64,000 nt of DNA from RECM01 sp047921215 (GCA_047921215.1 JBLRWO010000009.1:1-64000); one strand, 5' to 3'. Numbered from the stretch's first letter, positions 50,840 to 60,630 are shown. A program made the numbers and translations. Notes: a model not told the origin generated them from the letters alone.

Positions 50840-51034
50840 ATGGAAAAAAAATTCAATACTGCGTTCAGAGAAGCTCTCAGGGGCTTGGTAACAGAAGGGA
50901 AATCGGTATCAATTTCCGGACTCGGAACGTTTAAACCGGTTCACTACAAGCAGCATGAAGCTGAAAATGAAGAGGGCCACAAAGTACTGATGCCACCCAA
51001 AGATTCCATTGAATTTATACCGGAGGGGAACTAA
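50840..51034 (+). CDS. Short HU/IHF-like protein (64 aa)
   Basis: 64 residues: KKFNTAFREALRGLVTEGKSVSISGLGTFKPVHYKQHEAENEEGHKVLMPPKDSIEFIPEGN, broken here into a helix, the V-x-I-x-G-L-G-T-F turn and a short arm. The G-L-G-T-F turn is the HU-family landmark. The protein lacks the first helix of HU and is shorter than the usual 90 residues. It could pair with the HU-like domain encoded by the next gene, whose ATG overlaps its stop (TAATG). DNA binding is predicted, not shown. Confidence 0.75.
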   Translation: MEKKFNTAFREALRGLVTEGKSVSISGLGTFKPVHYKQHEAENEEGHKVLMPPKDSIEFIPEGN

Positions 51035-52437
51035 TGGATAAAATCAGTCACGTTCAGTTTGTTGAAATCCTTGCCTCAAAGCTTGGTCTTACGGACGAGG
51101 AAACGGCAAAAAAGCTAACCGAGCTGATTCTTGGTATTAAGAAAGAAGCAGTATCCGGTGAAATGGTCATTGATGGCCTTGGTACGTTTACTACCAAAAA
51201 CAAAGAACTAACGTTTGTGCCTGATGAATCCTTTGAGCTGGAGATTAATCATAATTACGCCGGCATGATTCCGGTGTTGATTGAAGAACCGGGTACACAA
51301 ACTTCAGCAACCACCAAAAAAACGGGAGATAAAGCGGAAGCAGTTGACGACACCGTATCCGGAGCAGAGGCTGAGGATGATGCAGATGATTTTGAGGAAG
51401 AAGAATTCGTTGATGTTATTGATGAGCAGGATCCATTCGATCTCGATGATGAGGATGAAGTGGATAGCAGCAAAGAAAAAGTAACATCTGCTTCCGGTAC
51501 AGGTACCCGCAAGTCTGAAGAATCAACTGAAGATACGGCTGAAAAAGTCAGAAGAGCAGCCCTTGAAGCAGAAGAGAAAAAGATTAAAGAAGAGCAGGAA
51601 GCTGCAACTGCAGGTCAGGATACTACCTATTCTGTGAAATCTGATGAAGAAGTATCGGCAACGACCACCGGCAGCGATGAAGATATTCAGCCAAACTGGG
51701 TTGAACCGGGAACGGAAACTGGAACTGGAACGGAAACCGCGCCCGAAACAGCCAAAGCATCCGGTAACAAGAGTATTAACCCGGAAAATAAAGAAGTCGC
51801 ATCATATGACAGGGTTCGCCCCGACAGCAATACCGGTACGATCATCGCCATCCTGGTTGCCGCTATCGTTGTGGTGGCTGGTGCACTTTATCTGTTTGGA
51901 TTCCTTTCCGGATCGCCATCCGCTACTACAACACCAGTTGTATCAGAAGAAAGCATTAGTCCGCCAGCTGTAGTGGATGAGCCGGAATCAGGTGATGCAG
52001 AAGCCGGGTTTTCCGAAATGGAACAGCTTGCAGAAGAAGAGGCGGCACGTGATGTAACAGCGCAACCTGTAACTCCCGTCGAAGAACAAGCCGCTATTCC
52101 TGTTGAATCCCGGATCACAGAAGATCCGGTAAGCACCCCGTCCGCTGCATCTTTCGGGCTGCGTGGAAACATGAACACATCACTGGAAAGGCCTTACACC
52201 ATTGTCGTGCATTCACTGGCTTCGCGCAGCGATGCTGATCGGGAATCCTCCGCCCTTGCTGGTGCCGGATACCGGAGTACACACTTCCGGGTGGAACTGC
52301 CAGACGGCAGTGTTCGCTGGAGGGTGGCAATCGGTCAGTTTGGCAACACTAATACCGCAATGGAAGCCGCAACACAGCTACCGGAACCCTATCTGACCAA
52401 CCATTTCATCAGTCGTATCGAATCGTACAATCCCTAA
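51034..52437 (+). CDS. HU-like/transmembrane/SPOR-domain protein
   Basis: 467 residues in three parts. Residues 1-85 resemble HU of the Bacteroidota CCDC81-like type (SHVQFVEILASKLGLTDEETAKKLTELI, then EMVIDGLGTFTTKNK). A long acidic, Thr/Glu/Ser-rich linker (about 90-260) leads to one membrane helix (about 268-290, TIIAILVAAIVVVAGALYLFG). After a second linker, the C-terminal 80 residues form a SPOR domain (RPYTIVVHSLASRSDADRE, WRVAIGQFGN). SPOR binds denuded septal murein. The topology thus puts a potential DNA-binding domain inside and a septum-binding domain in the periplasm. It is coupled to the short HU-like gene and 20 bases before exbB. Confidence 0.82.
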   Translation: MDKISHVQFVEILASKLGLTDEETAKKLTELILGIKKEAVSGEMVIDGLGTFTTKNKELTFVPDESFELEINHNYAGMIPVLIEEPGTQTSATTKKTGDKAEAVDDTVSGAEAEDDADDFEEEEFVDVIDEQDPFDLDDEDEVDSSKEKVTSASGTGTRKSEESTEDTAEKVRRAALEAEEKKIKEEQEAATAGQDTTYSVKSDEEVSATTTGSDEDIQPNWVEPGTETGTGTETAPETAKASGNKSINPENKEVASYDRVRPDSNTGTIIAILVAAIVVVAGALYLFGFLSGSPSATTTPVVSEESISPPAVVDEPESGDAEAGFSEMEQLAEEEAARDVTAQPVTPVEEQAAIPVESRITEDPVSTPSAASFGLRGNMNTSLERPYTIVVHSLASRSDADRESSALAGAGYRSTHFRVELPDGSVRWRVAIGQFGNTNTAMEAATQLPEPYLTNHFISRIESYNP

Positions 52438-52457
52438 ACATCTCAATATCCCCCAAC

Positions 52458-53198
52458 ATGTCCATGCTTTTAACCTTTTTCCTTTCATTCATATTTCAGG
52501 CCACTACAGAACTGGCAGAAAGTGATACCCTGGCTGCCTTTACCGCTGAACCGGAAGGCCAGTCGTTCTTCTTCATTCTGCTTCAGGGCGGATTCATCAT
52601 GATACCGATCGGTATCCTGTCGATACTTGCAATTTTTGTGATTGCTGAACGATGGAGGGTTCTGAACAACTCACAGATGGACAATGAGAAATTTCTGGGC
52701 ACAGTTGAAGAGATGCTTAAGGAAGGCAGTACGCGCCAGGCCATCCGGTATTGCGAAGAGATGGATAAACCACTGGCCAGGATACTCAAACAGGGAATAA
52801 AACGCCTGGGCCGGCCCATTCTGGATATTGAGGATGCCATCAAAAATGCCGGCAAGCGGGAAATTCACATGCTTGAAAAGAAGATGGACTGGCTGGCTAC
52901 CATTGCGGGTGTGGCTCCGCTGCTGGGATTCCTCGGCACCGTAACCGGTATGATTCAGGCATTTATGGAGATACAATCGCTACAGGGTAATGTAAACCCG
53001 AGTGTACTGGCCGGCGGTATATGGGAAGCCCTGATCACAACTGCTACCGGCCTTGCCGTTGGTATCTTTGCGTTCTTCTTCTACAACTACCTTATCAGCC
53101 GAATCAACCGGATGGTATTTGACCTGGAAGTTTCTACAACCGAATTCATAGAACTCCTCCAGAAACCTGCACCCAAGAAAGAAACCGTACTGCGATGA
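52458..53198 (+). CDS. exbB: MotA/TolQ/ExbB proton channel protein
   Basis: 246 residues. A signal-like N-terminal helix and a periplasmic stretch precede the first channel helix (FILLQGGFIMIPIGILSILAIFVIAERW). A cytosolic helical hairpin carries EEMLKEGSTRQAIRYCEEMDKPLARILKQGI. Two further helices hold the proton path: LATIAGVAPLLGFLGTVTGMIQAF and GIWEALITTATGLAVGIFAFFFYN. It forms the pentameric stator with ExbD for TonB or Tol-type energy transfer. Its stop overlaps the exbD start (ATGA). Confidence 0.93.
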   Translation: MSMLLTFFLSFIFQATTELAESDTLAAFTAEPEGQSFFFILLQGGFIMIPIGILSILAIFVIAERWRVLNNSQMDNEKFLGTVEEMLKEGSTRQAIRYCEEMDKPLARILKQGIKRLGRPILDIEDAIKNAGKREIHMLEKKMDWLATIAGVAPLLGFLGTVTGMIQAFMEIQSLQGNVNPSVLAGGIWEALITTATGLAVGIFAFFFYNYLISRINRMVFDLEVSTTEFIELLQKPAPKKETVLR

Positions 53199-53602
53199 AT
53201 TTCCGACCGACAAATGAAATCCGTAAACCGCTCTCGGTCTTTTCACTTTCATCCCTGACCGATATCGTACTGTTGCTGCTCATTTTTTTCCTTCTTACTT
53301 CTTCGTTTGTCGCCAATTTCGGCATCCGGGTAAACGTACCCAGGGCCGATACCAGCGCACAAACCCAGCCGCAGTACATTAATGTTACGGTGACCAAGGA
53401 GGGGGATTTCTACGTGGGTGGCGAGCAGGTGAGTAAATCGCTCCTGGCTACGGCCATCAGAACCGAGTTTCAGAAGAACCCGCAGAGCACCCTTGTACTC
53501 CGGGCCGATAAGGACGCAATAATTGACAATGCCGTGTTCGTTATGAATATTGGTAAAGCACTCAATATGAATATAATGATGGCCACCGAACGGGGAATCT
53601 GA
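53195..53602 (+). CDS. exbD: ExbD/TolR-type biopolymer transport protein
   Basis: 135 residues. A cytosolic N-terminus is followed by one membrane helix with the conserved proton-binding Asp in LSLSSLTDIVLLLLIFFLLTSSFV, read here as a short stretch with D near residue 22. A periplasmic domain follows (INVTVTKEGDFYVGGEQVSK, LVLRADKDAIIDNAVFVMNIGKAL). It works with ExbB in the same unit. tonB starts 4 bases after it. Confidence 0.93.
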   Translation: MNFRPTNEIRKPLSVFSLSSLTDIVLLLLIFFLLTSSFVANFGIRVNVPRADTSAQTQPQYINVTVTKEGDFYVGGEQVSKSLLATAIRTEFQKNPQSTLVLRADKDAIIDNAVFVMNIGKALNMNIMMATERGI

Positions 53603-53606
53603 AACC

Positions 53607-54431
53607 ATGAAACGAAGAAAGCTTACACAGGAGGAGAAATTTGGCCTTACAACTACCGTTGGAGCCCACATTTTCATCATTCTGATTGCCATACTCATCA
53701 TCACCCGGCCGGTTGATGATGACCGCATTGCTTTCATTGAAATCACACTGGGTGAATTCCGTGACGGGACTATGGCTGAATTTTCCCAGGAACAGAATCC
53801 TGTGGTTGCAACACGCCCCAGAACCACACCTGTTCAGACTGAGCGCCCGCGGCCTGAACCGGTAAGGGAGCAACAGGAACAGGTAGAACGACAGGAAACG
53901 GCCAAACCGGTTGAATTGCCGGAACAGACTCAGGAGATACAGGAAGAGGTTGTTAATACTCCGAAGACCCGTGAAATCGATCCGACTGTTGTAGTACGTG
54001 AAGAAAACCGCGAAGAACAGCAAGTACAGCAGGAAACTCCCGTCAGAGAAGCGGAAACCGAACGGGATGGTGCAGTAACCAGCGGCGACATCCGCGGGCG
54101 TACAGGCGATATTGAAGCCGACCAGGGCACCGGACGTGACCTGGACCGGTCTGCGCCGTTCACCCTGGAATGGGAGGGCGACATTGAGCGGGCACCCCTT
54201 CAACAGCCGATGCCCAATTACACCGCACAAGTGGAGGCCATTATTACTGTCCGTTTTGAAGTTCGTCCAGACGGAACTGTGGGCCGGATTACTCCCATCC
54301 GCCGTATGAGTCCCGAGTTGGAACGTGAGGTAAACAGGACCCTACGTACCTGGCGTTTCTCCAGGTTGCCAGGGGGCCTTCCCCAGGAACCGCAGTTCGG
54401 AATCATCACCTTCCGCTTCGTACTTGACTAA
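53607..54431 (+). CDS. tonB: TonB-type energy transducer
   Basis: 274 residues. A basic N-terminus and one membrane helix (about 14-32, TVGAHIFIILIAILIIT) precede a Pro/Glu/Gln/Arg-rich periplasm-spanning stretch (about 65-165) and a C-terminal TonB domain (about 205-274; QVEAIITVRFEVRPDGTVGRITPIRRMSPELER, then LRTWRFSRLPGG). Co-location with exbB and exbD supports a TonB role. The first gene of the unit, a TonB-receptor-like barrel, is a possible target. It ends 58 bases before the opposing glgP. Confidence 0.9.
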   Translation: MKRRKLTQEEKFGLTTTVGAHIFIILIAILIITRPVDDDRIAFIEITLGEFRDGTMAEFSQEQNPVVATRPRTTPVQTERPRPEPVREQQEQVERQETAKPVELPEQTQEIQEEVVNTPKTREIDPTVVVREENREEQQVQQETPVREAETERDGAVTSGDIRGRTGDIEADQGTGRDLDRSAPFTLEWEGDIERAPLQQPMPNYTAQVEAIITVRFEVRPDGTVGRITPIRRMSPELEREVNRTLRTWRFSRLPGGLPQEPQFGIITFRFVLD

Positions 54432-54456
54432 TTCCAGACCCTGATCCGGCTAAATT

Positions 54457-54482
54457 CCAGGCTTTGCTTCAGCAAAACCTGG
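54457..54482. terminator. Hairpin between convergent tonB and glgP
   Basis: CCAGGCTTTGCT and AGCAAAACCTGG form a 12-bp stem (one mismatch) around TC. The T-run is weak on either side, so it is a probable but not strong bidirectional terminator. Confidence 0.5.
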
Positions 54483-54488
54483 TCTTGC

Positions 54489-56987
54489 TTACTTGCTGTT
54501 GTGTCTCTTTTTGGCCTTCTCGCCTGATTTGTCTAATTCACAGCCCCAGATTTCGGTTGCGTATTCAAATATGGTGCGGTCTGAAGAGAATTTACCGATG
54601 CGGGCCGTGTTGTGTATGGCCATTTTGAACCAGTCCTGCGGTTTTTTATACAATGCTTCCACCTTTTTTTGCGTATTGGAATAGGCCTTGAAATCGGCAC
54701 ATACCATGAAGTAGTCGCCGCCGTCTGTTAATGCATGGACAATAGTGTGGAACAGATCCGGGTTATCCGGGCTGAAAAAACCATCTCTGATCTGTTCAAT
54801 GGCCTGCTTCAGCTCCTTATTGTCATTCAGATAGTCCCAGGGGTTGTATCCCTCATTGCGAAGGCGTTCGATTTCATCAACCGTGAGGCCAAATATGAAG
54901 ATGTTATCATCTCCGACTTCTTCTTTTATCTCAATATTTGCGCCGTCGAGTGTACCGATGGTTATAGCGCCGTTCAGGGCAAATTTCATATTTCCTGTAC
55001 CCGATGCTTCCATTCCGGCGGTGGAAATTTGTTCTGAAAGATCGGCAGCCGGAATAAGGCGTTCGGCCAGCGACACACTGTAATCGGGCAGGAACAGGCA
55101 CTTAAGCTTGTCGCCAACATCCGGATCGTTGTTGATCACATCGGCGATGGAGTTGATCAGTTTGATGTGCATTTTGGCCATGGTATAACCGGGGGCCGCT
55201 TTACCTGCAAAAAGTACCGTTCTTGGCTGAAACGGCGCGTCGGGATTGGCTTTAATTCGATTGTACAAAACAACGGTGTGCAGAGCGGCCATCAGTTGAC
55301 GCTTGTACTCATGAATCCGCTTGATCTGAATGTCGAAAATGGAGTTGATATTCAGACGAACACCCATTCTACCTTCAACGTAATTGGCAAGACGTTTTTT
55401 ATTCTCCTTTTTGATGGCAGAAAATGCCTTCACAAAAGCCTTGTCGCCGGCGAATTTGTCGAGTTCTTTCAACTCGTACAGAGCATTGACCCACCCTTTG
55501 CCAATTTTATCGGTTATAAGGGTCGCCAGGGCGGGGTTGCATTGTTTGAGCCACCGCCGGGGTGTAATCCCGTTGGTTTTATTAGTGAATTTTTCGGGCC
55601 ACAACTCATAGAAATCCCTGAAAATTGTTTTCACGATCAGCTCGGAATGTAACTGCGCCACTCCGTTTACCTTATGGGAGCCAACGATACCCAGATTGGC
55701 CATCTGCACACTGGGCTGCTCGCCCTCGCTTATGATCGACATTCTGCGTACCCGGCTGAGATCATCCCCGAATTTATCATGAACCGTATTCAGAAAGCGT
55801 TTATTGATCTCATAGATTATCTGCAAATGTCGCGGCAAGAGTGACCGTACAAGCGAGACCGGCCATCTCTCCAGGGCCTCCGGCAGCACCGTGTGGTTGG
55901 TGTAGGCCATCGTTTTGGTTGTGATACCCCAGCTGGTATCCCAGTCCAGCCCCTCCTCGTCCATGAGCAGACGCATCATTTCGGGAATTGCCAGGTTTGG
56001 ATGGGTATCGTTGCACTGTACCGCTACTTTTTCGGGCAGTTTTCTCAGGTCACTGTTGCTTTTTTTGAAGCGTTCCATGATGTCCTGAAGCGTGGCCGAA
56101 ACCAAAAAGTACTCCTGCTTCAGGCGCAGCTCCTGACCCACAAACACCTTGTCGTTAGGGTACAGAATACGGGAGATATTCTCATGCAGTTCCATATCCC
56201 GGACCGCCTCGATATAATCACCCTGGTTGAACCGGCTAAGATCCAGCGAAGTGGTGGACGTGGCTTTCCAGAGCCTGAGATTATTGACCACTTCATTCTG
56301 GTAGCCTGGTACCGGCATATCATGGGCAAGAGCAAATACATCCTGAGTATCGACCCAGCGAAACCGTAGATCACCCTTTTCATCTGTATAGGGCACCGAA
56401 CGGCCGTGAAATTTGACTCTCCGCACCAGTTTAGCCCTAGGGCGGTCCCAGGGGAAACCATACTGAAGCCAGTTGTCGGGTTGTTCAACCTGATAACCGT
56501 TCACTATCTGCTGATGGAAAATTCCGTAGTCATAACGGATTCCGTACCCGTACCCGGCAATGCCGAGTGTAGCCATTGAATCCAGAAAGCAGGCGGCAAG
56601 CCTGCCCAGTCCGCCATTGCCAAGTGCCGCATCCTGCTCGGTTTCCCTAATCTGATCATAGTCGAGGCCGAGCGATTCAACGGCTTCACGGGTTTCATCC
56701 ATGATGCCCAGATTAATCAGGGCATTGTCGAGAAGCCTGCCGATCAGGAACTCCATGGATATATAATACACCCTTTTGGAATCCTCCTTATAGTACCCCT
56801 GCTGGGTTTTAAGCCATTTATCGTGCAACCTGTCGCGAACAGACAGTACCACACTTTTGTAGATATCCCAATCCGACGCCGAGTGTTCATCGCATGCCAG
56901 AGTAAACCGCAAATGATTGGAAATATCCCGCTTTATGGACTCCACGTCCATGCCTGTCCTTGTGATCGATTCTGTAATTTTTGACAT
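54489..56987 (-). CDS. glgP: Glycogen/starch/alpha-glucan phosphorylase
   Basis: 832 residues, the size of classical family GT35 phosphorylases. Seen are RVYYISMEFLIGRLLDNAL, DAALGNGGLGRLAACFLDSMATL, GYGIRYDYGIFHQ, VAVQCNDTHPNLAIPEMMR, TNKTNGITPRRWL and FDIQIKRIHEYKRQLMA. The PLP-binding site is TAGMEASGTGNMKFALNGA, with its Lys near residue 665. It releases glucose 1-phosphate from alpha-1,4-glucans. It is monocistronic, converging on the tonB unit. The 140-base gap towards ispE holds its promoter. Confidence 0.97.
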   Translation of the reverse strand: MSKITESITRTGMDVESIKRDISNHLRFTLACDEHSASDWDIYKSVVLSVRDRLHDKWLKTQQGYYKEDSKRVYYISMEFLIGRLLDNALINLGIMDETREAVESLGLDYDQIRETEQDAALGNGGLGRLAACFLDSMATLGIAGYGYGIRYDYGIFHQQIVNGYQVEQPDNWLQYGFPWDRPRAKLVRRVKFHGRSVPYTDEKGDLRFRWVDTQDVFALAHDMPVPGYQNEVVNNLRLWKATSTTSLDLSRFNQGDYIEAVRDMELHENISRILYPNDKVFVGQELRLKQEYFLVSATLQDIMERFKKSNSDLRKLPEKVAVQCNDTHPNLAIPEMMRLLMDEEGLDWDTSWGITTKTMAYTNHTVLPEALERWPVSLVRSLLPRHLQIIYEINKRFLNTVHDKFGDDLSRVRRMSIISEGEQPSVQMANLGIVGSHKVNGVAQLHSELIVKTIFRDFYELWPEKFTNKTNGITPRRWLKQCNPALATLITDKIGKGWVNALYELKELDKFAGDKAFVKAFSAIKKENKKRLANYVEGRMGVRLNINSIFDIQIKRIHEYKRQLMAALHTVVLYNRIKANPDAPFQPRTVLFAGKAAPGYTMAKMHIKLINSIADVINNDPDVGDKLKCLFLPDYSVSLAERLIPAADLSEQISTAGMEASGTGNMKFALNGAITIGTLDGANIEIKEEVGDDNIFIFGLTVDEIERLRNEGYNPWDYLNDNKELKQAIEQIRDGFFSPDNPDLFHTIVHALTDGGDYFMVCADFKAYSNTQKKVEALYKKPQDWFKMAIHNTARIGKFSSDRTIFEYATEIWGCELDKSGEKAKKRHNSK

Positions 56988-57126
56988 AATTGCTTCTGAT
57001 ATAACTTCTGATATGATTGAAACCGCTACAACTGCAGCGGTGGATATTTAAAAAATGCATTCAGGGCGACACGACAGGTCTTTGAATCTAAGCACGGAAC
57101 TGAGCTCTGTTACGATGAATCCAATA

Positions 57127-58005
57127 CTATCTGCGATACACGCCCGTATCCGGTTTAAACCCCGGTCTGGTGATGTTGGTTTTATAGTTGTTTTGCACAA
57201 AATAGTGATATGCGTCCAATGCTACGAATTCTTGTTCAAAAAAACCAAAAACCGACGAGCCGCTGCCGCTCATGGCAGCAAATACGGCACCCATATCATA
57301 TAACTGATCTTTCATGTTACCAATCAGGGGGAAGCGTGGTATTACTGCCGGTTCAAGATCGTTGTCGATCAGATACCGCCATTCATCCGGATTGTATTCG
57401 GTCAGTATTTTTTCAAGGCTGATATCCGGACTGCCGGTTGGCATACAATTTGCGTAAGCTTCTGCCGTGTTGCTTTCAAAGCCCGGGTATACGGTTAAAA
57501 TCCAGGCCCTGGGCTGGATGGGAAGGAATTGCAACGTGGTTCCTGTACCCGTACCGATTCCCGTTTTTCCGGATATCATCACCGGCACATCTGCACCAAG
57601 TGCGGCACCGATACCTGCCAGCTGCTCATCGTTAAGTCCTGCCTGCTCCATTTTGTTCAGAATTCTGAGCATCGCCGCGGCATCTGCACTTCCTCCGCCA
57701 AGACCCGCTCCGAGCGGGATATTTTTCCGCACGTGTACCAGGTAGTGCTTCCTGATGCCCGTAGCTTTTCTGAATGCTTCTGCAGCCCTTACAATCAGGT
57801 TATCTTTACCTGCCGGTATTTCAAGGCCTTCGCTGTGAACCGTCGTTGCCGTGTCGTGGCTAACTTCAAGCTGATCATTCCACTCGATAAAGCAGAACCC
57901 GGTTTCCAGTTCATGGTATCCGCTGGGTATGCGTCCGATTATTTTGAGCCCCAGGTTGATTTTTGCAAAGGCCGTACTTACCCAAACATCTGTTTGATCT
58001 GTCAT
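57127..58005 (-). CDS. ispE: 4-diphosphocytidyl-2-C-methyl-D-erythritol kinase IspE
   Basis: A 292-residue GHMP kinase. STAFAKINLGLKIIGRIPSGYHELETGF is the family N-terminal block, read here as AKINLGL plus GYHEL. The ATP loop is IPLGAGLGGGSADAAAML near residue 100. A late strand reads VFAAMSGSGSSVFGFF. It phosphorylates CDP-methylerythritol in the MEP isoprenoid pathway. Its ATG overlaps the stop of the upstream cca gene (ATGA), indicating translational coupling. Confidence 0.95.
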   Translation of the reverse strand: MTDQTDVWVSTAFAKINLGLKIIGRIPSGYHELETGFCFIEWNDQLEVSHDTATTVHSEGLEIPAGKDNLIVRAAEAFRKATGIRKHYLVHVRKNIPLGAGLGGGSADAAAMLRILNKMEQAGLNDEQLAGIGAALGADVPVMISGKTGIGTGTGTTLQFLPIQPRAWILTVYPGFESNTAEAYANCMPTGSPDISLEKILTEYNPDEWRYLIDNDLEPAVIPRFPLIGNMKDQLYDMGAVFAAMSGSGSSVFGFFEQEFVALDAYHYFVQNNYKTNITRPGFKPDTGVYRR

Positions 58006-59423
58006 AGCTCCTGTTTCAGAACCTCATCCTTGATTTTATACGCATATTCCTTCGCGGCCTCCACGGTGTTGGGAATTTCTCCCTCCAGTATGGCAGCTTC
58101 AACAGCGTTTTTTATTTTTCCTACATCCGGTCCCGGCTTCATGGAAAACATGTCCATGATCTCTTTACCGCCAATCGGTGGTTTCCAGTTTCTGAGCTTG
58201 TCTTTTTCGTCGACTTCACGGATTCTGTTTTCAACGCTGTCGAAATTGGCCAGAAACTGCTTTACTTTCCGGTCATTTTTACTGGTGATATCGGCCCGGC
58301 AGAGCATCATCAGGTCCTCAATGTCTTCGCCGGCATCCACCAGCAACCTGCGGATGGCACTGTCGGTTACTTCTTCACTGACCAGGGCGATGGGTCTGAG
58401 ATGCAGCCTTACAAGTTTCTGAACATATTTCAACCGTGAGTCAAGCGGCAGGCCGAGCCGTCGGAATATGCGCCGGGTCATGGTGGCACCAATCGCATCA
58501 TGGCCGTGAAAGGTCCAGCCATGCTCCTCGGTAAAACGCTGTGTGGCCGGCTTGCCGATGTCGTGCACGATGGCCGCCCAGCGCAGCCACAGATTCGGCG
58601 TAACCCTGCTGATATTATCGAGCACCTGAAGGGTATGCCAGAAATTATCTTTGTGGCGAACCCCTTCAACTTCCCTGACACCATGAAGTTCAACCAGTTC
58701 CGGGAAAATGTGTTGCAACAGGCCGGCTTCAAACAATATCCGGAAACCCACCGATGGCACCGGGCTGAGTACGATTTTGTTCAGTTCATCAATGATCCGT
58801 TCTTTTGACACGATTTCAATTCTCCCGGCCATCATTTTTATTGCTGCGAAGGTATTCGCTTCAATTTCAAAACCGAGCTGAGATGCGAACCTTGCAGCAC
58901 GCATCATACGAAGCGGATCGTCGTTAAAGGTAATTTCGGGATCAACCGGAGTTCTGATGATATTTCTTTCCAGATCGTCCAAACCGCCAAACGGGTCTAT
59001 CAGTTCGCCATAATTCTCTTCATTCAACGACCACGACATCGCATTGATGGTAAAATCCCTGCGGTTCTGGTCATCTTCCATCGATCCGTCTTCCACAACA
59101 GGTTTGCGCGAATCACGGCTGTAACTCTCTTTTCTTGCACCCACAAACTCGAGATCAAGCCCTTTATAGCTGATATGTGCTGTGCCAAACTGCCTGAAAA
59201 TACTAATTTGCTTTGTCTTGAGAGCGGCAGCAACAGCAGTGGCCAGTTCAATACCCGAGCCGATCGTAACAAAATCAATATCGGTTCTATCCTGCCCGTG
59301 CAGGCGCCCGAGATAATAATCCCTGACATAACCGCCTACCACATAAGCAGACTGTTCAAGGGCAGATGCTGCCCCTGATACAATTTTAAATATTGATTGG
59401 TGTTTACTGTCTATATCTTGCAA
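58002..59423 (-). CDS. CCA tRNA nucleotidyltransferase / poly(A) polymerase family, with HD domain
   Basis: 473 residues from TTG at 59423. The class II nucleotidyltransferase head has YVVGGYVRDYYLGR and DIDFVTIGSG with the catalytic Asp pair. RRDFTINAMSWSL, DPLRMMRAARFASQL and a helical neck follow. An HD-type domain (WAAIVHDIGKPATQR, WTFHGHDAIGATM) comes next, then a C-terminal domain. Because tRNA-Asp in this window lacks an encoded CCA, a CCA-adding role is fitting, but a poly(A) polymerase role cannot be excluded from sequence alone. It is co-transcribed with ispE. Confidence 0.9.
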   Translation of the reverse strand: MQDIDSKHQSIFKIVSGAASALEQSAYVVGGYVRDYYLGRLHGQDRTDIDFVTIGSGIELATAVAAALKTKQISIFRQFGTAHISYKGLDLEFVGARKESYSRDSRKPVVEDGSMEDDQNRRDFTINAMSWSLNEENYGELIDPFGGLDDLERNIIRTPVDPEITFNDDPLRMMRAARFASQLGFEIEANTFAAIKMMAGRIEIVSKERIIDELNKIVLSPVPSVGFRILFEAGLLQHIFPELVELHGVREVEGVRHKDNFWHTLQVLDNISRVTPNLWLRWAAIVHDIGKPATQRFTEEHGWTFHGHDAIGATMTRRIFRRLGLPLDSRLKYVQKLVRLHLRPIALVSEEVTDSAIRRLLVDAGEDIEDLMMLCRADITSKNDRKVKQFLANFDSVENRIREVDEKDKLRNWKPPIGGKEIMDMFSMKPGPDVGKIKNAVEAAILEGEIPNTVEAAKEYAYKIKDEVLKQEL

Positions 59424-59517
59424 ACCGTCTTATCTTTTGTTCCGTCAAAAATAAAACAAAATCAGATGCTAATCAGATGATTGCATTGAATATTTTACGC
59501 TTTTCCTGGTATCCGTT

Positions 59518-60462
59518 TTGAAGAACAGAAAAAGTGATCTGAGCAGGAAAGCCATAACGATCAGTCTGATCGTCTCTTTCTTCTCATTTACGGCCAAGGC
59601 AGCCGGGTATCTTTTAACCGGCTCCAACACCGTTCTGTCCGATTTGGCCGAATCGGTGGTTCATTTGCTGGCCGTGTCGTTCGCCATGTACGGGGTGTTT
59701 CTGCGCAGTAAACCGGCTGACGAAAAACACAGCTATGGCCACGAACGGATCAGCCTGTTGACGGTTGGCGCAGAGGGAGTGGTCATTGTGCTGGCGGGGC
59801 TCACCATTATCTACCAATCGGTTAAAAATCTCCTCTTCGGGCTTGAGATCACCCGTATTTATGAAGGGATGGCTTTTATGACCGCTGCTGCGCTGATCAA
59901 CCTTGTTCTGGGGCTGTACCTGGTAAGAACCGGGAAAAAAGAGCGCAACATGATTGTTTACAGCAACGGCAAACATACCCTTACCGATGTATATACCAGC
60001 GGCGGGGTAGTTCTCACCCTGCTGCTTATCTCCATTACCGGCCTGGTGATTCTGGACGCAATAGTTGCGGTTGCAGTTGCCATATTTATCATGTATGAAG
60101 GCAAGAAACTGGTCAGTTACTCACTGGATGGCATTATGGACAGCGTTGATCCCGAAGCAGATCTCATCATCAGGAACATTCTGAACGGGGATGATATACC
60201 CGGCCATATCAAAGACTGGCACAACCTGCGGCACCGCACCACCGGCAGCGTAACCTGGATCGAACTCCACCTTCTTTTTGAAAAGGATATCGACTTGCAG
60301 ACCGCTCACGACGAGGCCACAGCACTTGAAAAAAAACTGATGAGCGCCATTCAGGGGGATGTGATCGTAACCATTCATCTCGAACCCGAAGAAACCCATG
60401 CCAAATCACATCAGGTGTTGAAAGGCATACAGGGTAATCCCGATCTGGAGAATTTTTTCTAA
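59518..60462 (+). CDS. Cation diffusion facilitator family transporter
   Basis: 314 residues from TTG at 59518, with six membrane helices in the first ~205 residues. The metal-site residues are in helix 2 (LSDLAESVVHLLAVSFAMYG) and helix 5 (KHTLTDVYTSGGVVLTLLL, an HxxxD). Helix 6 ends YEGKKLVSYSLDGIMDSVD. A cytosolic C-terminal domain follows with HNLRHRTTGSVTWIELHLLFEKD and VIVTIHLEP. It exports Zn, Fe or related divalent cations in exchange for protons; specificity cannot be read. It is divergent from cca. Confidence 0.92.
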   Translation: MKNRKSDLSRKAITISLIVSFFSFTAKAAGYLLTGSNTVLSDLAESVVHLLAVSFAMYGVFLRSKPADEKHSYGHERISLLTVGAEGVVIVLAGLTIIYQSVKNLLFGLEITRIYEGMAFMTAAALINLVLGLYLVRTGKKERNMIVYSNGKHTLTDVYTSGGVVLTLLLISITGLVILDAIVAVAVAIFIMYEGKKLVSYSLDGIMDSVDPEADLIIRNILNGDDIPGHIKDWHNLRHRTTGSVTWIELHLLFEKDIDLQTAHDEATALEKKLMSAIQGDVIVTIHLEPEETHAKSHQVLKGIQGNPDLENFF

Positions 60463-60630
60463 TGCCCGAGCCGGTAGTGCGTGGAACCATACCGGGTACG
60501 CTGACATTCAGTTTGCATTAGCTGATACATTGCGCAGTTACGGAACAACGGTTTTTAACATTGTATTGTGATAAATTTGGTACTATCATCAATTCTAACT
60601 CAAACAAGTACCGCACAACTCTTCTCTGTA

